A DNA stretch of 64,000 nucleotides from Roseiarcus sp049513815 (GTDB lineage: Bacteria; Pseudomonadota; Alphaproteobacteria; Rhizobiales; Beijerinckiaceae): positions 26,252-90,251 of the forward strand of contig JBEKVR010000001.1 of assembly GCA_049513815.1 (NCBI GenBank), read 5' to 3'. A model generated the notes under the pieces. That model did no database searches. It had not been told where the DNA came from and saw only the letters and a program-made list of their open reading frames with translations. Position 1 is the first letter of the stretch. Each line of letters begins with the position of its first letter. The translations under genes were made by a program, and so were the position numbers. Positions 43,035 to 51,060 of this stretch are shown piece by piece.

Positions 43035-43466
43035 ATGTTGAAAACGATCGATCCGCTGCTCGGGCCCGACCTTCTCTACGTCATGCGCGCCATGGGCCAC
43101 GGCGACGAATTGGCGATCGTCGACGCCAACTACCCCGCCTATTCCGCCGGCCCTGAGGTCGTCAGGATCGACGTCGACGCGGTGCGCGCGCTCGACGCCA
43201 TCCTCAGCCTCTTTCCGCTCGATACCTTCGTTCCGGAGGCGTGCTGGCGGATGCAGGTTGTCGACCATCCGAACCAGGAAGAGCCGATCTTCGCCGAGTT
43301 CCGCTCGGTCATCGCCAAGCGCGAGGGGCCGCAGTTCAAGCTCGCCGAACTGGAGCGCTTCGCCTTCTACGACCGCGTCAAGCAGGGCTTTGCGATCGTG
43401 AAGACCAACGAGCGTCGGCTTTACGGCAACGTCATCCTCAAGAAGGGCGTCATCCGCCCCGACTGA
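43035..43466 (+). CDS. fucU: RbsD/FucU family sugar mutarotase
   Basis: A 143-residue protein of the RbsD/FucU family, which interconverts sugar anomers. Family blocks are DLLYVMRAMGHGDELAIVDA (with the conserved His) and LERFAFYDRVKQGFAIVKTN. The C-terminal YGNVILKKGVI is typical of FucU. ATG 43035 follows AAGGAG. Cotranscribed with the aldo/keto reductase, it likely supplies the correct anomer of an L-fucose-like sugar. The two-gene unit ends at a pair of palindromic repeats. Confidence 0.9.
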   Translation: MLKTIDPLLGPDLLYVMRAMGHGDELAIVDANYPAYSAGPEVVRIDVDAVRALDAILSLFPLDTFVPEACWRMQVVDHPNQEEPIFAEFRSVIAKREGPQFKLAELERFAFYDRVKQGFAIVKTNERRLYGNVILKKGVIRPD

Positions 43467-43484
43467 CGACAGCGTCGCCGACTT

Positions 43485-43525
43485 CCCCTCTCCCCCGCTT
43501 GCGGGGAGAGGGCAGGGGTGAGGGG
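43485..43525. repeat. Palindromic repeat, copy 1
   Basis: Copy 1 has a stem CCCTCTCCCC (43486-43495) and GGGGAGAGGG (43503-43512) with a seven-base loop, followed by CAGGGGTGAGGGG. This is a widespread GC-rich intergenic repeat class. It lies 19 bases after the fucU stop. Confidence 0.8.
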
Positions 43526-43563
43526 CCGGGAGATTGGCTCTTCCGTTGCAGCGTGCCTCCAAA

Positions 43564-43604
43564 CCCCTCATCCTAACCTTCTCCTCGCAAGCGGAGAGAA
43601 GGGA
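43564..43604. repeat. Palindromic repeat, copy 2 (inverted)
   Basis: The second copy reads CCCCTCATCCTAACCTTCTC then CTCGCAAGCGGAGAGAAGGGA, and its reverse complement matches copy 1 closely (CCGCTTGCG core). The two copies form an inverted pair between the convergent fucU and MetE-like genes, 20 bases before the latter's stop. Together they could fold as a two-way terminator. Confidence 0.8.
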
Positions 43605-43624
43605 CCGGCGCCAGCAGCGCCGTT

Positions 43625-44740
43625 TCAGGCGTCGCCCCAGACTTCGCGGGCGATGGCGACGCAACGCTCGAGTTTGCGCCACTCGTCGGCCTCGGTGAGG
43701 TCGTTGCCGTGCGCGGTCGAGGAGAAGCCGCACTGGTGGCTGAGCGCGCACTGGTCGAGCGCCACGTATTTCGACGCTTCGTCGATGCGCCGCTTGATCT
43801 CGTCCTTGGGCTCGGCATCGGAATGCTTGGAGCTCATCAGGCCGAGGACGATCGTCTTGCCCTTCGGCGCGAAGCGCAGCGGCGCGAAATCGCCCGAGCG
43901 CTCGTCGTCGTATTCGAGGAAAAAGCCGTCGATCTTCATCTCGTTAAGGAGAATGTCGGCGACCGGCTCGTAGCCGCCCTGAGCGACCCAGGCGCTCTTG
44001 AAATTACCGCGGCAGAGGTGAACCGAGATCGTCATGTCCTTCGGCCGATCGCGGATCGAGTCGTTGACCAGCCGGCAGTAGAGCCGGGTCAGCGCGTCAG
44101 GATCGTCGCCGCGGGCGCGCGTGCTCTCGCGAATGTTCGGATCGCAGAGATAGGCGAGATTGGTGTCGTCGAGCTGCAGATAGCGGCAGCCGCGCGCCGC
44201 CAGATCGGCGATCTCGTCGCGATAGGCGGCGGTGAGGTCGACGTAGAATTGCTCGAGGTCGGGATAGACAGTCTTGCTGATCGCCTGCCGGCCGCCGCGG
44301 AAATGCAACATCGACGGTGCCGGGATGCAGACCTTTGGCGTCCGGGTGACGACGCTCTTGAGGAAGTCGAAGTCGGCGCCTTGGATCGGCTTGGCGTGGC
44401 GGATCTTGCCTTCGACGTGCATGGTCGGCGGCTTGAAGCCGACTTCGCTGCCGTCGTCCTTGCGGAACTTGGCGACGAACTCGCCGTAATGGGTCGCGAC
44501 GCCGTCGAGTCGCTCGAGAAAGTCGACGTGGAAATAGGTGCGGCGGAACTCGCCGTCGGTGATCCCCTTGAGGCCGACGTTCTCCTGCGCGCGCACGACC
44601 TCGCGGATGCACGCGTCCTCGATCGCGCGCAGTTCGTTGGCCGGCAGGGTCTTGGCGAAGAACTGTTCGCGCGCCGTCCTCAGGCGCTCGGGACGGAGAA
44701 AGCTGCCGACATGGTCGGCGCGGAACGGCGGCTGGGTCAT
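43625..44740 (-). CDS. Cobalamin-independent methionine synthase-like protein
   Basis: A 371-residue protein matching the C-terminal catalytic half of MetE (YxjG-type), without the N-terminal half. Zinc ligands are visible: His and Cys in SVHLCRGNF, Glu in FFLEYDD and Cys in LSHQCGFSST. The N-terminus FRADHVGSFLRP binds folate or substrate in the family. ATG 44740 has GGGAGG upstream. The family covers methionine synthases, epoxyalkane:coenzyme M transferase-like enzymes and S-methyl thiol metabolism proteins, so the methyl donor and acceptor are uncertain. Confidence 0.85.
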   Translation of the reverse strand: MTQPPFRADHVGSFLRPERLRTAREQFFAKTLPANELRAIEDACIREVVRAQENVGLKGITDGEFRRTYFHVDFLERLDGVATHYGEFVAKFRKDDGSEVGFKPPTMHVEGKIRHAKPIQGADFDFLKSVVTRTPKVCIPAPSMLHFRGGRQAISKTVYPDLEQFYVDLTAAYRDEIADLAARGCRYLQLDDTNLAYLCDPNIRESTRARGDDPDALTRLYCRLVNDSIRDRPKDMTISVHLCRGNFKSAWVAQGGYEPVADILLNEMKIDGFFLEYDDERSGDFAPLRFAPKGKTIVLGLMSSKHSDAEPKDEIKRRIDEASKYVALDQCALSHQCGFSSTAHGNDLTEADEWRKLERCVAIAREVWGDA

Positions 44741-44854
44741 CGAATTCCTCCCTGGTCTGGTTGCGCGAATTTCTATCAGAGCAGAGAGGATTGGCAATGC
44801 GCGGACCTCCCGCGGGACGTTACTCTACGGGCGTCCCCGGCGGCCGCCGGCGCG

Positions 44855-45712
44855 TCAACCGACCGGCACGGCCAGCAACGGCCAGCGCGCGTCCTCGAGC
44901 ACCTGTGCGCTGGCGCTGCCGCGCACGGCGTCGAGCAGGCCGTGGCGCCCCTCCGTCGGCATGGCGATCGCGTCGACCTTGAATTCGTCGGCCGCGGCGA
45001 GGATCGCTTCGACCACCGCGCCGTCGCGCAGCAGGATCGGCATGTCGAGCGCGACGCCGTTCTCGTCGACGAGGTCGGGCGGGCGCTTGCCGACGTGCAT
45101 GAGCGTGATTTCGGCGTGGTTGTCGATCAGCGCCAGCATCGTCTGAATGCGGCGGATCGCCGGCACGCTGTCGACGCCGCCGGCGATCGGCATCAGGATC
45201 CGCTCGAGGCCAATGGCGCCGGACTTCGGGTCGACGAAACCGCGCCGGCCCTCGCGCAGGAACAAGCTCATCATCTGTCCCTTGCGCAGCAGAGTCGTGT
45301 GCACCGACGCGTCGGTCCAACGCGTCAGCGCCTTGTTGGGGTAATTGGCGAGAACGACCAGGTTGCAGAACGCGTCTTCGAGATATTCGAGGATGCCGGC
45401 GCGCGCGTTGCGCGCGGCGATGCTCACGCTCGAAACTTGCAGCTCGAGTTCCTTCTCCCAGCGGTCGTAGGCGGCGTCCGGCCCCAGCCGCCCCCAACTC
45501 ACCAGCAGGTCGCGCACCTGCCGCAGACCCTGCCTCGGCGAATAGAACGACTCGTTGTCGACCCGCACCAGCAGCAGGCGAAGGATCGACTTCGACGCCA
45601 GCGCCATCGCGACGGCGTGGGCCATCGCGGCGGCGTCTCCCGGCGCGAAATCGGTTGGGTGGACGATGACTGGACGCTGCGGACTGGGTGGCGCCATGGT
45701 TTGTTCCGCCAT
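44855..45712 (-). CDS. Universal stress protein, two-domain
   Basis: A 285-residue cytoplasmic protein with two UspA-type domains. The first (about 12-145) begins IVHPTDFAPGDAAAMAHAVA, and the second (about 165-285) has ILMPIAGGVDSVPAIRRIQT and DAIAMPTEGRHGLLDAVRGS. The usual G2xG9GS nucleotide motif is degenerate in the first domain and closer to form in the second. ATG 45697 is an alternative start. Role unknown; members respond to stress in many bacteria. Confidence 0.85.
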   Translation of the reverse strand: MAEQTMAPPSPQRPVIVHPTDFAPGDAAAMAHAVAMALASKSILRLLLVRVDNESFYSPRQGLRQVRDLLVSWGRLGPDAAYDRWEKELELQVSSVSIAARNARAGILEYLEDAFCNLVVLANYPNKALTRWTDASVHTTLLRKGQMMSLFLREGRRGFVDPKSGAIGLERILMPIAGGVDSVPAIRRIQTMLALIDNHAEITLMHVGKRPPDLVDENGVALDMPILLRDGAVVEAILAAADEFKVDAIAMPTEGRHGLLDAVRGSASAQVLEDARWPLLAVPVG

Positions 45713-45762
45713 TAAGGCTGCGGCATTATGACCGCTGGGCGTTGAGCGAGGCTGGAGCGGGC

Positions 45763-46293
45763 CTACTCCGGAGAAACGATGATCGCGATGTCCGAGTCGC
45801 CGACGCCGATCAGTTGCAGCGTCGCCGGCTCGGCGGCGAATCTGAACTTGACGCTCTTGCGCGCGTTGGCGCAGCCGGTCGCCTCGGAGAAGTTGACCGG
45901 CTTGAGGAATTTGCCGTCCTGGACGACGTCAATCCAGCCTCCCGCCGACAGCGTGACCTTGTAGACCCCCGGCGCCGCGGGGGCGTCGAGGGAATAGGCG
46001 CCGGCGTAGCTCGGCGAAAACTTGGGCGGCCGTTCCGGCGCGAGCGCCAGCTTGGCCTCGCCGAAGGGAACCAGCTTGAGTCGCGCGGCGGCGTCGGCCG
46101 GCAGCGTCGCGCCGGGCGCGAGCGGCCCGGCGGCGGGGGCGGCGAGCGCCGCCTGCTCGTGGGCGATCGGCCACTTGAATTGATCGCAGCCGCTCGGCGC
46201 GGCGGCCGCGGCGCAACCCGCGCCCAGCAGTCCGGCGGCCGAGCCCGCGCCCAGGAACCCAGCGGCGAGCAGGATGCGCAGCGTCGCTCCCAT
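45763..46293 (-). CDS. Secreted protein of unknown function
   Basis: A 176-residue protein with a signal peptide (RILLAAGFLGAGSAAGLLGA, with Cys at the end that might be a lipoprotein site, GAGCAAA). The mature part has a beta-rich pattern: YSLDAPAAPGVYKVTLSAGG, WIDVVQDGKFLKPVNFSEAT, SVKFRFAAEPATLQLIGVGD. ATG 46293 has GGGGAAGAGG in front. Relatives in alphaproteobacteria are annotated only as hypothetical. No function can be assigned; it may be an envelope-exposed carbohydrate-binding-like protein. Confidence 0.75.
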   Translation of the reverse strand: MGATLRILLAAGFLGAGSAAGLLGAGCAAAAAPSGCDQFKWPIAHEQAALAAPAAGPLAPGATLPADAAARLKLVPFGEAKLALAPERPPKFSPSYAGAYSLDAPAAPGVYKVTLSAGGWIDVVQDGKFLKPVNFSEATGCANARKSVKFRFAAEPATLQLIGVGDSDIAIIVSPE

Positions 46294-46454
46294 GGCCTCT
46301 TCCCCCCGGCGGCCGGATCGCCGCCGGCCAGCATAATGACGGCGGCGGGGTCCGGGTTCAACCGCCGCGACAGGGGCTGCGGCCGCGCCTAAGTTGCGCC
46401 GGCGGCCCCCATCCCCTAAAGCGACCGCCAAATCCCCCTTGGAAAACGCCAGCG

Positions 46455-47264
46455 ATGATCCGCTCCGCCCTGATGACCATTATGACCAACGCCGCCATCA
46501 AGGCCGGCCGCGGTCTCAAGCGCGACTACGGCGAGGTTGAGCAATTGCAGGTGTCGCTCAAGGGGCCGGGCGACTTCGTCAGCCTGGCGGACAAGCGGTC
46601 GGAAAAGACGATCTTCGAGGAGCTTTCCCGGGCGCGGCCGGGTTACGGCTTCGTGATGGAGGAGGCTGGTCGCGTCGAAGGCTCCGACAAGAGCCACACC
46701 TGGCACATCGACCCGCTCGACGCGACGACCAATTTCCTTCACGCCATCCCGATCTTCGCCATTTCGATCGCCCTCGAGCGCGAGGGGCAGATCGTCGCCG
46801 GCGTCGTCTACAACCCCGCCACCGACGAGACCTATGTCGCCGAAAAAGGGCAGGGAGCGTTCGGCGGCGCGCGCCGGATGCGGGTCGCGGCGCGGCGCGA
46901 GCTGTCGGAAGCGCTGATCGGCTGCGGCATTCCCCACCTCGGCAAGGCAGCCGAGCATCCGGCCTTCAAAGCCGATCTGGCGGCGGTGATGGCGCGAGTC
47001 GTCAACGTCCGCCGCCTCGGCTGCGCTTCGCTCGATCTGTGCTACGTCGCCAACGGCCGCTTCGACGCCTTCTGGGAGCGCGGCCTCCATTCCTGGGACA
47101 TCGCCGCCGGATCGCTGATCGTGCGCGAGGCCGGCGGCTTCGTCACCGATTGCGACGGCGGGGCGGAATTTCTCAAGTCGGGCGACATCTGCTGCGGCAA
47201 TGAGTTCATCCACCGCGAGATGCTGACGCTGCTGCGCGGCGCTTCGGGGGCGCGCCCGGGTTAA
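46455..47264 (+). CDS. suhB: Inositol monophosphatase family protein
   Basis: A 269-residue metal-dependent phosphatase. Motifs: FVMEEAG (metal Glu), HIDPLDATTNFLHAIP (metal Asp pair, with DGT replaced by DAT), and HSWDIAAGSLIVREAGG. Length and order are normal. It may dephosphorylate inositol-1-phosphate or act as a 3'(2')-nucleotidase; SuhB-type members also affect transcription. It diverges from the secreted-protein gene. Confidence 0.88.
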   Translation: MIRSALMTIMTNAAIKAGRGLKRDYGEVEQLQVSLKGPGDFVSLADKRSEKTIFEELSRARPGYGFVMEEAGRVEGSDKSHTWHIDPLDATTNFLHAIPIFAISIALEREGQIVAGVVYNPATDETYVAEKGQGAFGGARRMRVAARRELSEALIGCGIPHLGKAAEHPAFKADLAAVMARVVNVRRLGCASLDLCYVANGRFDAFWERGLHSWDIAAGSLIVREAGGFVTDCDGGAEFLKSGDICCGNEFIHREMLTLLRGASGARPG

Positions 47265-47391
47265 TTCCGGGCTTGACGCGCGCCCCGGCGGCGACGCTAG
47301 CATGAGTGAGCTTGAGATTCGGTCCTTGGCCTCGATGTTCCCTGATTCGATCGTTCGCCGTCGCCGCGGGGGCTGGCGCGGCGGAGATTCC

Positions 47392-47412
47392 ATGAAAGCC
47401 GCGCCACAATGA
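47392..47412 (+). CDS. Six-codon leader open frame coupled to the hyfB start
   Basis: ATG at 47392 with GGAG five bases upstream is followed by five codons and TGA. The TGA overlaps the ATG of the next gene as ATGA (47409-47412). The hyfB ATG itself has no good ribosome-binding site, so this mini frame may deliver ribosomes by translational coupling. A six-residue product (MKAAPQ) is unlikely to have its own function. Confidence 0.4.
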   Translation: MKAAPQ

Positions 47413-49442
47413 GCGCTCTCGTCCTGCTCCTCGGCTGCGACGGCGCGCTGCTGGCGCTGAGCCTCGTGGCAATTGCGGCGGCGCGAAGCCGGCGTGGCGG
47501 TGTCTTCGTCTACGCCGCGGCCTGCGCGATCGCTTCGGTTCTGCTCGTCGTCGGCGCCTATCAACTGGTCGGCCGTCTTGCGCCTGAGGAACTCACGCTG
47601 CCGATCGGCCTGCCGTGGATCGGCGCGCATTTTCGCCTCGACGCGCTGTCGGCGTTCTTCGTGATCGTGGTCGACCTCGGCGCGACCGCGGCGAGCCTCT
47701 ACGGGATCGGCTACGGGCGCCACGAGCGCGATCCCGCGCGCGTGCTGCCATTCTATCCTGCCTTTCTGGCCGGCATGAATCTCGTGCTGGTGGCGAACGA
47801 CGCTTACTCCTTTCTGGTGTCGTGGGAGTTCATGTCGCTCGCCTCCTGGGCGCTAGTCATGTCGCATCACCGCGAGTCCGGCAACCGGCACGCGGGCTAC
47901 GTCTATATCGTCATGGCGAGCTTTGGCGCGATCGCGCTGCTGCTCGCGTTCGGTCTGCTGGCGAGCCCGGCAGGCGCCTACGCCTTCCCCGCCGAGGCTT
48001 ACAACTTCGCGGCGATGCGCGCCAACGCCGCGACGCCGGGCCTGGCGGGCCTCGTGCTTGCATTGACGCTGCTCGGCGCTGGGTCGAAGGCCGGCCTCGC
48101 GCCGCTTCATGTCTGGCTGCCGCTCGCCCATCCCGCCGCGCCCAGCCACGTCTCAGCGCTGATGAGCGGCGCGATGACGAAAGTCGCGGTCTACGCTTTC
48201 GTCCGCATCGCGTTCGATCTACTGGGGCCGCCCGCCTGGTGGTGGAGTTTCGTGGTGCTGGCGCTCGGCGGAATCACCGCGGTCATGGGCGTCCTCTACG
48301 CGCTGATGCAGCACGACCTCAAGCGCCTGCTCGCCTATCACACTGTGGAGAACATCGGAATCATCTTCATCGGACTTGGGCTCGCACTCGCGTTCAAGGC
48401 CTTCGACATGCCCTCGGCGGCGGCGCTGGCGCTGACCGCCGGTCTGCTGCACGTGTTCAATCATTCCGTCTTCAAGAGCCTGCTGTTTTTCGGCGCCGGC
48501 GCTGCGCTGACCTCCACGGGGGAACGCGATATGGAGCATCTGGGCGGCCTCATCCGCCTCATGCCGCTCACGGCGTTCACGTTCCTTGTCGGTTCGGTCG
48601 CTATTTCCGCGCTGCCGCCGTTCAATGGCTTCGTCTCCGAATGGCTGACCTTCCAAGCGATCCTGCTCAGTCCCCAATTGCCATCGTGGGGCCTGAAGCT
48701 GTTGGTGCCGGCTGTCGGGGCGTTGCTCGCGCTATCGGCCGCGCTCGCCGCCGCGTGCTTCGTCAAGGCGTTCGGAATAACCTTTCTCGGCCGCGCCCGG
48801 ACGGAGGCGGCCAATCGCGCGGTGGAGGCCGATCGCTTCTCGCTTGCGGCGATGTTTGCATTCGCAACGCTGTGCCTGATCGCCGGCGTCTTGCCGGGCC
48901 TGTTCATCGACGCCTTGGCGCCGGCGGTGAGCAGTCTCGTCGGCGCCCGGATGCCGGTGCAGATGGGGATCGATTGGCTCTCGATCGTGCCCATCGCAGA
49001 AAGCCGCAGCTCCTACAACGGCCTTCTCGTGTTCCTGTTCATCGTCGCGTCCGCCTCTCTGGGCGCCGCCGCGATCCATCGACTGGCGTCCGACGTGGTG
49101 CGAAGGGGGCCGGCTTGGGATTGCGGTTTTCCCGAGGCCAACCCAGCCACGCAATACACGGCCACCAGTTTCGCTGAGCCAATTCGGCGCGTGTTCGGTG
49201 GCTTCGCCTTCGGTGCCCGCGCCGAGGTCGACGTGCCGGCGCCGGGCGATATGCGACCGGCGCGCATCAAAGTCGTGATGAACGACCTCGTCTGGGAAAC
49301 CATCTATCTGCCGGTCGTCGCCGCGGTCACCCATCTATCCACCCGGCTCAACCGGCTGCAGTTTCTCACCATCCGGCAATATCTGAGCGTCGTCTTCGCG
49401 GCGCTCGTCGCGCTTCTTCTCGTGCTCGCGGCGTGGCCATGA
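47409..49442 (+). CDS. hyfB: Hydrogenase-4 component B / NuoL-like antiporter subunit
   Basis: A 677-residue membrane protein with about 15-16 hydrophobic segments, of the HyfB/HycC family related to proton-pumping NuoL and Mrp subunits. The antiporter core is present: SWEFMSLASWALVMSHHRES, LLGAGSKAGLAPLHVWLPLA with its conserved Lys, and LAYHTVENIGIIFIGLGLAL. It should contribute a proton or sodium channel to the membrane arm. Overlap with hyfC is four bases (ATGA). Its start lies within a coupled leader frame. Confidence 0.88.
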   Translation: MSALVLLLGCDGALLALSLVAIAAARSRRGGVFVYAAACAIASVLLVVGAYQLVGRLAPEELTLPIGLPWIGAHFRLDALSAFFVIVVDLGATAASLYGIGYGRHERDPARVLPFYPAFLAGMNLVLVANDAYSFLVSWEFMSLASWALVMSHHRESGNRHAGYVYIVMASFGAIALLLAFGLLASPAGAYAFPAEAYNFAAMRANAATPGLAGLVLALTLLGAGSKAGLAPLHVWLPLAHPAAPSHVSALMSGAMTKVAVYAFVRIAFDLLGPPAWWWSFVVLALGGITAVMGVLYALMQHDLKRLLAYHTVENIGIIFIGLGLALAFKAFDMPSAAALALTAGLLHVFNHSVFKSLLFFGAGAALTSTGERDMEHLGGLIRLMPLTAFTFLVGSVAISALPPFNGFVSEWLTFQAILLSPQLPSWGLKLLVPAVGALLALSAALAAACFVKAFGITFLGRARTEAANRAVEADRFSLAAMFAFATLCLIAGVLPGLFIDALAPAVSSLVGARMPVQMGIDWLSIVPIAESRSSYNGLLVFLFIVASASLGAAAIHRLASDVVRRGPAWDCGFPEANPATQYTATSFAEPIRRVFGGFAFGARAEVDVPAPGDMRPARIKVVMNDLVWETIYLPVVAAVTHLSTRLNRLQFLTIRQYLSVVFAALVALLLVLAAWP

Positions 49443-50401
49443 TCGATCTCGCCGTCAATCTGGTCTTCCAGCTCCTGCAGATGCTGCTGGTCGTCGGCCT
49501 GGCGCCGCTGCTGACCGGGCTGGTGCGCAAAGCGAAAGCGCGGCTGCTGCGACGCGAGGGCCCGCCGTTGCTGCAGCCCTACCGGGACCTCGGCCGTTTG
49601 GTGCGCAAGGAGGCGGTGGTCGCTGAAGGCGCCTCCTGGCTGTTCCGCGTCGTGCCCTATATCGTCCTCGCCGCGACATGGGTCGCGGCGGCGCTGATTC
49701 CGACCTTCGCCACCGGGCTGTTGTTCAGTTGGTCGGCGGACCTGATCGCCATCATCGCCCTGCTCGGCGCGGCGCGGTTCTTCCTCGCGCTCGCCGGGCT
49801 CGACGTCGGCACGAGTTTCGGCGGCCTGGGCTCCAGCCGCGAGGCGATGTTCGCCACGCTTGCCGAGCCGGCGATGATCGTCATCGTGTTCAGCCTCGCG
49901 CTCATCGCGGGCTCGACGCAACTCTCCACCGTCGCGGCCTTCATGGCGTCGTCGGCGGTTGGATTGCGCGTCACGCTCGGCATGTCGCTGATCGCGCTGA
50001 TCATCGTCGCGCTGGCGGAGAACGGCCGCATTCCGGTCGACAACCCCGCCACCCATCTCGAACTGACGATGGTCCACGAGGCGATGATCCTCGAATATTC
50101 CGGGCGCCACCTTGCGGTGATCGAACTCGCCTCGATGCTTAAATTGCTGCTTTACATCTCGCTGATCGTCTGCGTCTTTGCGCCCTGGGGCTTGGCGATC
50201 GCCGACGCCGGCGTCGTCGATCGCCTGATTGGCGCTGTCATCTACGTCGTCAAACTGGGGATCGCCGGTTTGCTGCTGGCGACGTTCGAGACCAGCATCG
50301 CCAAGATGCGTGTTTTCCGGGTGCCAGATTTCCTCGGCGCGGCGCTGATGCTCGGTTTCCTCGGCGCGCTGCTGCTGTTCGTTTCGCGGACGCTGAAATG
50401 A
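49439..50401 (+). CDS. hyfC: Hydrogenase-4 component C / NuoH-like subunit
   Basis: A 320-residue membrane protein with eight predicted helices, of the HycD/HyfC family homologous to complex I NuoH. The cytoplasmic loops that contact the catalytic module are conserved: LLRREGPPLLQPYRDLGRLV near the N-terminus and ENGRIPVDNPATHLELTMVH with EAMILEYSGRH. Acidic residues of the E-channel are retained. ATG 49439 overlaps hyfB. In complex I and membrane-bound hydrogenases this subunit joins the peripheral arm to the pump. Confidence 0.88.
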   Translation: MIDLAVNLVFQLLQMLLVVGLAPLLTGLVRKAKARLLRREGPPLLQPYRDLGRLVRKEAVVAEGASWLFRVVPYIVLAATWVAAALIPTFATGLLFSWSADLIAIIALLGAARFFLALAGLDVGTSFGGLGSSREAMFATLAEPAMIVIVFSLALIAGSTQLSTVAAFMASSAVGLRVTLGMSLIALIIVALAENGRIPVDNPATHLELTMVHEAMILEYSGRHLAVIELASMLKLLLYISLIVCVFAPWGLAIADAGVVDRLIGAVIYVVKLGIAGLLLATFETSIAKMRVFRVPDFLGAALMLGFLGALLLFVSRTLK

Positions 50402-51060
50402 CCGGGCTCTCGTTTGACGTCTCGCATCTGCTCGCTGGCGCGCTGGTTCTGGTCAGCTTCATGCTGCTTTACCAGACGCGGCTGTTCGCGCTGCTCAACG
50501 TCTTTGCGTTGCAGGCGGTCGTGCTGTCGCTGTCCGTCGCCTGGCAGGCCTACGTGCAGGGCGCGGCGCATCTGTATGTCACCGCGGCGATCGCGTTCGC
50601 GTTTAAGGCGATCATCATTCCTGTCGCGCTGCACCGCATCATCTCGCGGCTTGGCATTCATCGTGACGTGGAGAACGTCGTCGGCATCGGCCCGACCATG
50701 CTCGCCGGTCTCGCGCTGGTGGCGCTGTCGGTGGTGGTGATGCTGCGCGTGGCGAGCGAGGCGGATGCCCTGGCGCGCGAGGATCTCGCCTTCGCGCTGT
50801 CGGTGGTGCTGCTCGGCATGCTGATGATGGTGGTCCGGCGCAACGCGGTCAGCATGGTGGTCGGCTTCATGTCGCTCGAGAACGGGCTGATCCTCGCCGC
50901 CGCCGGCGCCAAGGGGATGCCGCTGGTGGTCGAAATCGCGGTCGCCTTCTCAGTGCTGGTCGCCCTGACGGTGATCGGCGTGTTTCTGTTCCGCATCAGC
51001 GAGCGGTTCGAGACCGTCGACGCGCGGGCGCTCGACCAATTCCAGGGAGACCGACTGTGA
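50398..51060 (+). CDS. hyfE: Hydrogenase-4 component E / NuoK-like membrane subunit
   Basis: A 220-residue membrane protein with about seven hydrophobic segments. It is homologous to HyfE, whose C-terminal part resembles NuoK (VVGFMSLENGLILAAAGAKG carries the conserved Glu). Overlap with hyfC is four bases and with hyfF four bases. It is a structural and proton-channel part of the membrane arm. Confidence 0.85.
   Translation: MTGLSFDVSHLLAGALVLVSFMLLYQTRLFALLNVFALQAVVLSLSVAWQAYVQGAAHLYVTAAIAFAFKAIIIPVALHRIISRLGIHRDVENVVGIGPTMLAGLALVALSVVVMLRVASEADALAREDLAFALSVVLLGMLMMVVRRNAVSMVVGFMSLENGLILAAAGAKGMPLVVEIAVAFSVLVALTVIGVFLFRISERFETVDARALDQFQGDRL

Noticed and set aside
43709..45715. Plus-strand frame spanning the MetE-like and Usp genes
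   Set aside because: Antisense to both genes with matching family motifs. The frame includes no domain.
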